Shown piece after piece: positions 5,094-8,526 of a stretch of 8,526 nucleotides of DNA. Under the pieces are notes generated by a model, which had not been told where the DNA came from, did not search any database, and saw nothing but the letters and a program-made list of their open reading frames with translations. The stretch lies in NCBI GenBank assembly GCA_900553345.1, contig USDE01000050.1:1-8526 (forward strand), written 5' to 3'. Both the position numbers and the translations under genes were made by a program. Position 1 is the first letter of the stretch. Every line of letters begins with the position of its first letter. The DNA is from an uncultured Collinsella sp. Its GTDB lineage: Bacteria > Actinomycetota > Coriobacteriia > Coriobacteriales > Coriobacteriaceae.

Positions 5094-7394
5094 TTACTCG
5101 GCAGCGGCCTTGAACTTGTTGTAGTTGATCAGGCAGCCGGCCTTGACGATGGCACGCTCCTCTGCCGTCATATCGGCAATGTAGAGCTCAATCTGCTCGA
5201 CCGCACCATCGGCGCGCACCACGTAGGCAGCGATGTCCTTTAGGTCGCCGTCGAGCGCGGCGCGGATACCCGGCACAAAGACGTAGTCGCCCACCTCAAA
5301 GTTGGGCTCGGTCTCCATCTGGAAGGGCACCATGCCCCAGTTCATCACGTTGGAGCGATAACGCTTGGTGGCGTACTCGTGGACGATGTTGGCCAGGCCG
5401 CCAATCACGCGCTGGCAGCTCGCGGCCTGCTCGCGGGCAGAACCGTCACCGGGCTTTTTGGCATAGAGCATGGAGCCGTACTCAGTCGTTTTGGCATCGG
5501 CAGCGACACCCGCGCCGGCCAGCGCCTCAAACACACCAGCAAGCTCGGTATCGAGCGCCGCCAGGTCGCCCGCGGCCTCACCGGCAACGCGGCGCTTTTC
5601 CACCGCGTCGACCTCCTTGGAACGACCCACGTAGGCCGGGTCACGGCGGCTGAGCGTAAACTCGGCCAGGCCCAGCGGGTTGGAGCGGAAGGAGCTCGTC
5701 TCGCCCGAGGGAATGAGCTCGTCGGTCGTAGTGACCGGGTCCATGATCTTGGAGCACACCTTGAGCAGGATATCATCGCCGAGGGGCTCCATCGCGGGCC
5801 ACGGCTTGATGTTGGGGCCTTCGACCAGCTCGTCGGCCGGCTCAGCCTTGCCGAAACCCCAGTACACACGCTTTTTGTACGGCGCGTCGTCGAAGGTGTA
5901 CTCGCAGGCCTCGTCCCAGGTCTCCTCGGGCAGGTCGGTCGCCGGCGTCAGGACGCCGCCGTTGGCCGCCGTCGCCGCAATGGAGCGGGCGTCCATCAGG
6001 GCCACGGCGCTCAGCTGGCCGTTGCCCGGCTTGGAACCCTCGCGATTGGGGAAGTTGCGCGTGGTGTGGCGGATGGACAGGCCGTTGTTGGCAGGCGTGT
6101 CGCCGGCGCCAAAGCACGGACCGCAGAACGCCGTGCGCACGATCGCACCGGCCTCCATAAGGTCGTAGATATAGCCGCGGCGCGTAAGTTCGAGCGCCAC
6201 GGGCTGGCTTGTGGGATAGACCGACAGCGAGAACTCACCGCAGCCGGTGTTGGCGCCCTTAAGCACGCGGGCAGCCTGGACCACGGAGTCGTAGTTACCG
6301 CCCGAGCAGCCGGCGATAACGCCCTGCTGCACGTGCAGCTTGCCGTCGACGATCTTGTCGAGCAGGCTAAAGTGCGTCTTGCCCTCACCGATCTTGGCGG
6401 CCTCGAGCTCGACCTCATGCAGGATGTCCTCGAGGTTCTCGTTGAGCTCCTCGATCTCAAAGCCGTTGGAAGGATGGAACGGCAGCGCGATCATGGGTTT
6501 GATGCTCGACAGGTCGACCTCGACGCAGCCGTCGTAGTAGGCGACATCGGCGGGCTTGATCTCGCGGTAGTCGTCGCCGCGGCCGTGCATGGCCAGGAAT
6601 GCGTGCGTGTCCTCGTCAGTTGCCCAGATGGAGGAAAGGCAGGTGGTCTCGGTGGTCATGACGTCGACGCCGTTGCGGTAGTCGGTCGTCATGCTCGCGA
6701 TGCCGGGGCCCACGAACTCCATGACCTTGTTCTTGACGTAGCCCTTGGCAAAGACGGCGCGGATGATGGCAAGCGCAACGTCGTGCGGGCCGACGCCGGG
6801 ACGCGGGGCGCCCGTGAGGTAGATGGCCACGACGCCGGGATAGGCGACGTCGTAGGTGTCGCGCAGCAGCTGCTTTGCCAGCTCGCCGCCGCCCTCGCCC
6901 ACGGCTATGGTGCCCAGGGCGCCATAGCGGGTGTGCGAGTCGGAGCCCAAGATCATCTTGCCGCAGCCGGCGAAGTTCTCGCGCATAAAGGAGTGGATGA
7001 CGGCGATGTGCGGCGGAACGAAGATGCCGCCGTACTTCTTGGCCGCGGAAAGGCCAAAGACGTGGTCATCCTCGTTGATGGTGCCGCCCACGGCGCACAG
7101 CGAGTTATGGCAGTTGGTGAGCACGTAGGGCAGCGGGAACTGCTCCATGCCCGAGGCACGCGCCGTCTGGATGATGCCGACAAAGGTGATGTCGTGGCTC
7201 GCCATGGCGTCAAAGCGAATCTTGAGTGCCTCGGGATCTCCGGACGTATTGTGTGCCTGAAGGATCGAATACGCGATGGTGCCGCGCTTGGCATCCTCGG
7301 GCGTCTGCGTAATACCGCGCTCGGCAGCCTCGGCCGCAGGCACAACCTCGCTGCCGCCGCGCAGGTAGATGCCGTCCTCGTACAGCTTGACCAT
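5094..7394 (-). CDS. Aconitase-family hydratase, YbhJ-like
   Basis: This is a predicted cytoplasmic [4Fe-4S] dehydratase of the aconitase superfamily. The substrate is not known; at 766 aa it is shorter than AcnA-type aconitases (about 890 aa) and close in length and layout to the uncharacterised E. coli YbhJ. The cluster ligands are present: Cys363 in AGCSGGNYD, and Cys424 and Cys427 in FCGPCFGAG. Other aconitase landmarks are SDSHT (151-155), RNFPNRE (446-452) and the swivel-domain GSAREQAA (651-658), whose Ser652 and Arg654 match the catalytic Ser/Arg pair. All four domains are therefore on one chain. The ATG at 7394 is chosen because GGGAG (7400-7404) lies 5 nt upstream and the protein begins [14 protein letters not shown]. 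The open frame continues to 7574 but that part crosses palindromes and a repeat. The gene is far (425 bp) behind hspR, so it is probably transcribed on its own. Confidence 0.9.
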   Translation of the reverse strand: MVKLYEDGIYLRGGSEVVPAAEAAERGITQTPEDAKRGTIAYSILQAHNTSGDPEALKIRFDAMASHDITFVGIIQTARASGMEQFPLPYVLTNCHNSLCAVGGTINEDDHVFGLSAAKKYGGIFVPPHIAVIHSFMRENFAGCGKMILGSDSHTRYGALGTIAVGEGGGELAKQLLRDTYDVAYPGVVAIYLTGAPRPGVGPHDVALAIIRAVFAKGYVKNKVMEFVGPGIASMTTDYRNGVDVMTTETTCLSSIWATDEDTHAFLAMHGRGDDYREIKPADVAYYDGCVEVDLSSIKPMIALPFHPSNGFEIEELNENLEDILHEVELEAAKIGEGKTHFSLLDKIVDGKLHVQQGVIAGCSGGNYDSVVQAARVLKGANTGCGEFSLSVYPTSQPVALELTRRGYIYDLMEAGAIVRTAFCGPCFGAGDTPANNGLSIRHTTRNFPNREGSKPGNGQLSAVALMDARSIAATAANGGVLTPATDLPEETWDEACEYTFDDAPYKKRVYWGFGKAEPADELVEGPNIKPWPAMEPLGDDILLKVCSKIMDPVTTTDELIPSGETSSFRSNPLGLAEFTLSRRDPAYVGRSKEVDAVEKRRVAGEAAGDLAALDTELAGVFEALAGAGVAADAKTTEYGSMLYAKKPGDGSAREQAASCQRVIGGLANIVHEYATKRYRSNVMNWGMVPFQMETEPNFEVGDYVFVPGIRAALDGDLKDIAAYVVRADGAVEQIELYIADMTAEERAIVKAGCLINYNKFKAAAE

Positions 7395-7398
7395 ACTG

Positions 7399-7426
7399 TC
7401 TCCCACTCTGCCCAAAAGATTTGGGC
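7399..7426 (-). promoter_or_regulatory. Hydratase leader: ribosome-binding site and 7-bp inverted repeat
   Basis: GGGAG (minus strand, 7400-7404) is the ribosome-binding site that fixes the start at 7394. Immediately upstream, GCCCAAA (7410-7416) and TTTGGGC (7420-7426) form a perfect 7-bp inverted repeat with a 3-nt centre. In RNA it would be a small hairpin 5 nt before the ribosome-binding site; in DNA it could be an operator. The role is inferred. Confidence 0.45.
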
Positions 7427-7494
7427 GCATAGCATACATTCGTTCAATATCGTGCCATAGAACGGTTGCGAGTGGGTTACGAATCTGCACGTTC

Positions 7495-7512
7495 ACTTTA
7501 TCTCGGTAAAGT
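7495..7512. promoter_or_regulatory. Operator-like palindrome upstream of the hydratase gene
   Basis: ACTTTA (7495-7500) and TAAAGT (7507-7512) are perfect 6-bp inverted arms with a 6-nt spacer, about 100 bp before the hydratase start. The size and AT-rich arms suit a dimeric repressor or activator. No convincing -35/-10 pair was found around it, so this is a candidate only. Confidence 0.35.
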
Positions 7513-7550
7513 AAAGGGCAAGCCCGGTGCGGTCCGGCAAATTTGGTGCA

Positions 7551-7588
7551 AGAGCGTCCCTTTCGACTAGTCATTTAAGAACGTCCCC
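7551..7588. repeat. Decayed palindromic repeat with GGGACG ends
   Basis: AGAGCGTCCC (7551-7560) and AGAACGTCCC (7578-7587) match at 9 of 10 positions, with the palindrome GACTAGTC (7565-7572) between them. On the minus strand it reads as a GGGGACGTTCTTAAATGACT-type sequence. I believe this is a degenerate copy of a dispersed element because its two sides no longer form a good hairpin. The surrounding sequence has no gene. Confidence 0.4.
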
Positions 7589-7626
7589 AATGACTACCCA
7601 TAACAACGCCGATGTTTTGGCGCGGA

Positions 7627-7737
7627 CAGCGAAAGCCCACCAGAGCGAGCAAGGTGCCTTGAAACAAGGCGGCATTGATCTTCTGATCATGCCGCCGAAG
7701 TTGAAAGGCAGATTGCCGCTCTGGCGGGCTTGCAGCG
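7627..7737. mobile_element. MITE-like element: 99 bp, 15-bp inverted ends, 5-bp direct repeats
   Basis: Terminal arms 7633-7647 (AAGCCCACCAGAGCG) and 7717-7731 (CGCTCTGGCGGGCTT) pair at 14 of 15 positions; the exception (A7639 opposite C7725) becomes a G-U pair in minus-strand RNA. CAGCG occurs at 7627-7631 and 7733-7737, one base outside each arm, like a target-site duplication. Inside is a strong hairpin (7668-7696: GGCGGCAT pairing with ATGCCGCC plus GATC/GATC around TTCT). There is also a smaller one (CAAGG 7650-7654 with CCTTG 7657-7661). No open reading frame of note is inside. It could instead be a branched structured RNA from the hspR transcript. Confidence 0.5.
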
Positions 7738-7819
7738 TCGACCGGTCCGCCGTTCGTTAGAACGGCGGAACCAAAGGCGCAGCGTCGAGCCGTTACGCCG
7801 TTCGGCAGAACGGCGTAAC
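7732..7819 (-). repeat. Two tandem hairpin repeats directly behind hspR
   Basis: Two units 47 bp apart share GCAGCGTCGA (7732-7741 and 7779-7788) followed by a hairpin and AACC. The first hairpin is CCGCCGTTC (7747-7755) with GAACGGCGG (7760-7768), loop GTTA. The second is GTTACGCCGTTC (7792-7803) with GAACGGCGTAAC (7808-7819), loop GGCA. The outermost pair of the shared 9-bp stem is C-G in one and A-T in the other, so pairing is kept while sequence changes. The second hairpin touches the hspR stop codon. Neither has a T-run, so they look more like mRNA 3'-end stabilisers or a duplicated repeat than standard terminators. Confidence 0.7.
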
Positions 7820-8236
7820 CTACAGATCCCCGCCTGCGCCCAAAAGTTTGCGCATGACCTGTTCGGGGTTGACCGAGCCGTCGCGCGGGGCCAGGGCGGT
7901 GATCTTCTTCTGCATCTTGTACTCGTGCAGCTCGTCCTCGAGCTGGCGCACGCGAGCGCGGAGCTTTTCGTTCTCGCGCTCGCGCTCCTCGGCACGCTCC
8001 TTCATATCGAGGATGCGCACCACGCCGGCAAGGTTGATGCCCTCGTCGGTGAGCTGGTTGATGAGCTCCAGGCGCTCGATATCGGCACGCGAATACAGAC
8101 GCGTGTTGCCGCCCGAGCGTTGGGGGTTCACCAGGCCCTTGGACTCGTAGACGCGCAGAGTCTGCGGATGCATGCCGGTCAGCTCGGCCGCCACGCTGAT
8201 CATGTACAGCGGTTTGTTCCTATTGTCCTCGGCCAT
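7820..8236 (-). CDS. hspR: Heat-shock repressor HspR (MerR family)
   Basis: HspR is the actinobacterial repressor that, with DnaK as co-repressor, shuts down the dnaK operon and often clpB when unfolded protein is scarce. The 138-aa product has the MerR winged-helix DNA-binding domain at residues 11-78. The start (YMISVAAELTGMHPQTLRVY) and the GGNTRLYS wing are typical of HspR. The segment EGINLAGVVRIL is the hallmark after the wing. A highly charged coiled coil (about 79-112) probably mediates dimerisation, and the tail ends GAGGDL. The usual cysteine or drug-binding domains of other MerR proteins are absent. The ATG at 8236 has AAGGGG 9 nt upstream. It lies 72 bp behind dnaJ in the same direction, the standard dnaK-grpE-dnaJ-hspR order, so co-transcription is expected. 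A GC-rich inverted repeat (8277-8292) lies in the gap between the two genes. Confidence 0.93.
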   Translation of the reverse strand: MAEDNRNKPLYMISVAAELTGMHPQTLRVYESKGLVNPQRSGGNTRLYSRADIERLELINQLTDEGINLAGVVRILDMKERAEERERENEKLRARVRQLEDELHEYKMQKKITALAPRDGSVNPEQVMRKLLGAGGDL

Positions 8237-8308
8237 GCTACCTGACCCCTTTCCGTCTCGTTATCGTCCATCATAAGCCCGCGGGCGCGGGCGTGCGCCA
8301 CGATCGCC

Positions 8309-8526
8309 CTAGTACGTCGCCTTGTAACGGTTGACCTTCTCGCGGTAGTCGCGCGTGTCGGCCTCGCGCAGCTTGGTCATGGCATCGCGCTCGTCATCGG
8401 ACAGGCTCGTGGGAACCTGTACCTTGATCTCGACAAGCAGTGCACCGGTGCGCCCGCGATGCTTAACGTCAGGCGCCCCCATTTCCTTAAAGCGGAACTT
8501 CTTGCCCGTCTGGGTCCCCGCGGGCA
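8309..8526 (-). CDS. dnaJ: C-terminal part of co-chaperone DnaJ (Hsp40), cut by the window edge
   Basis: The last 71 codons are visible, ending with TAG at 8309-8311. The segment PAGTQTGKKFRFKEMGAP matches the DnaJ C-terminal substrate-binding domain II (family pattern P-x-G-T-Q-x-G-K-x-F-R). It is followed by RGRTGALLVEIKVQVPTSLS, the closing beta strands, and a charged helix used for dimerisation. DnaJ presents substrates to DnaK and stimulates its ATPase. The J-domain and zinc fingers, if present, lie outside the window, so DnaJ and a CbpA-like paralogue cannot be fully separated. The hspR gene directly behind it favours the dnaK-operon DnaJ. Confidence 0.9.
   Translation of the reverse strand, partial: PAGTQTGKKFRFKEMGAPDVKHRGRTGALLVEIKVQVPTSLSDDERDAMTKLREADTRDYREKVNRYKATY

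Noticed and set aside
5379..7460. A 693-aa open frame on the plus strand opposite the hydratase
   Set aside because: It is an antisense shadow. The minus-strand frame carries all aconitase-family motifs, and this one shows none of any family.
7395..7574. N-terminal extension of the hydratase by 60 residues
   Set aside because: The extension crosses an inverted repeat, an operator-like site and a degenerate repeat. The ATG at 7394 has a proper ribosome-binding site 5 nt upstream.
7527..7760. A 77-aa plus-strand open frame in the hspR-hydratase spacer
   Set aside because: It runs through the degenerate repeat and the MITE-like element, with no ribosome-binding site that I would accept and no protein-like composition.

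Overview
The window looks like chromosomal DNA from a high-GC actinobacterium of the class Coriobacteriia, probably Collinsella or a relative. This is an inference from three things: a dnaJ-hspR gene order of the actinobacterial type, HspR-type and ClpB sequences, and GC-rich genes separated by AT-richer spacers full of short palindromic repeats. No rRNA, tRNA, transposase or cas gene is visible.

Layout, left to right. A minus-strand gene begins at the left edge (about 13 codons visible). Next is clpB (172-2799, minus), a complete ClpB disaggregase with a strong terminator (90-126) and a structured leader (2800-2940). Positions 2977-3193 hold three tandem 45-bp palindromes whose central 25 bases vary in sequence but not in length. 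Two unrecognised membrane-anchored, exported proteins follow as a divergent pair: 3247-3933 (minus) and 4153-4821 (plus). Three copies of a hairpin element (13-bp arms, 9-nt loop) lie around this pair, two of them positioned as terminators. A long palindrome (5005-5078) and a minus-strand terminator (4917-4947) separate the pair from a 766-aa aconitase-family hydratase (5094-7394, minus). The 425 bp upstream of that hydratase (7395-7819) contain no gene. They hold operator-like palindromes, a decayed repeat, a 99-bp element that looks like a MITE, and two tandem hairpins directly behind hspR. The right end carries hspR (7820-8236, minus) and the 3' end of dnaJ (8309 onward, minus).

How the genes fit together. 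DnaJ works with DnaK, and ClpB works with DnaK/DnaJ to rescue aggregated protein. HspR is the repressor that controls dnaK operons and often clpB in actinobacteria, so both ends of the window belong to one heat-shock response. The hydratase and the two exported proteins between them have no evident link to it. The most unusual content is in the spacers: at least four kinds of palindromic repeat occur within about 5 kb, some apparently mobile and some apparently reused as transcription terminators.
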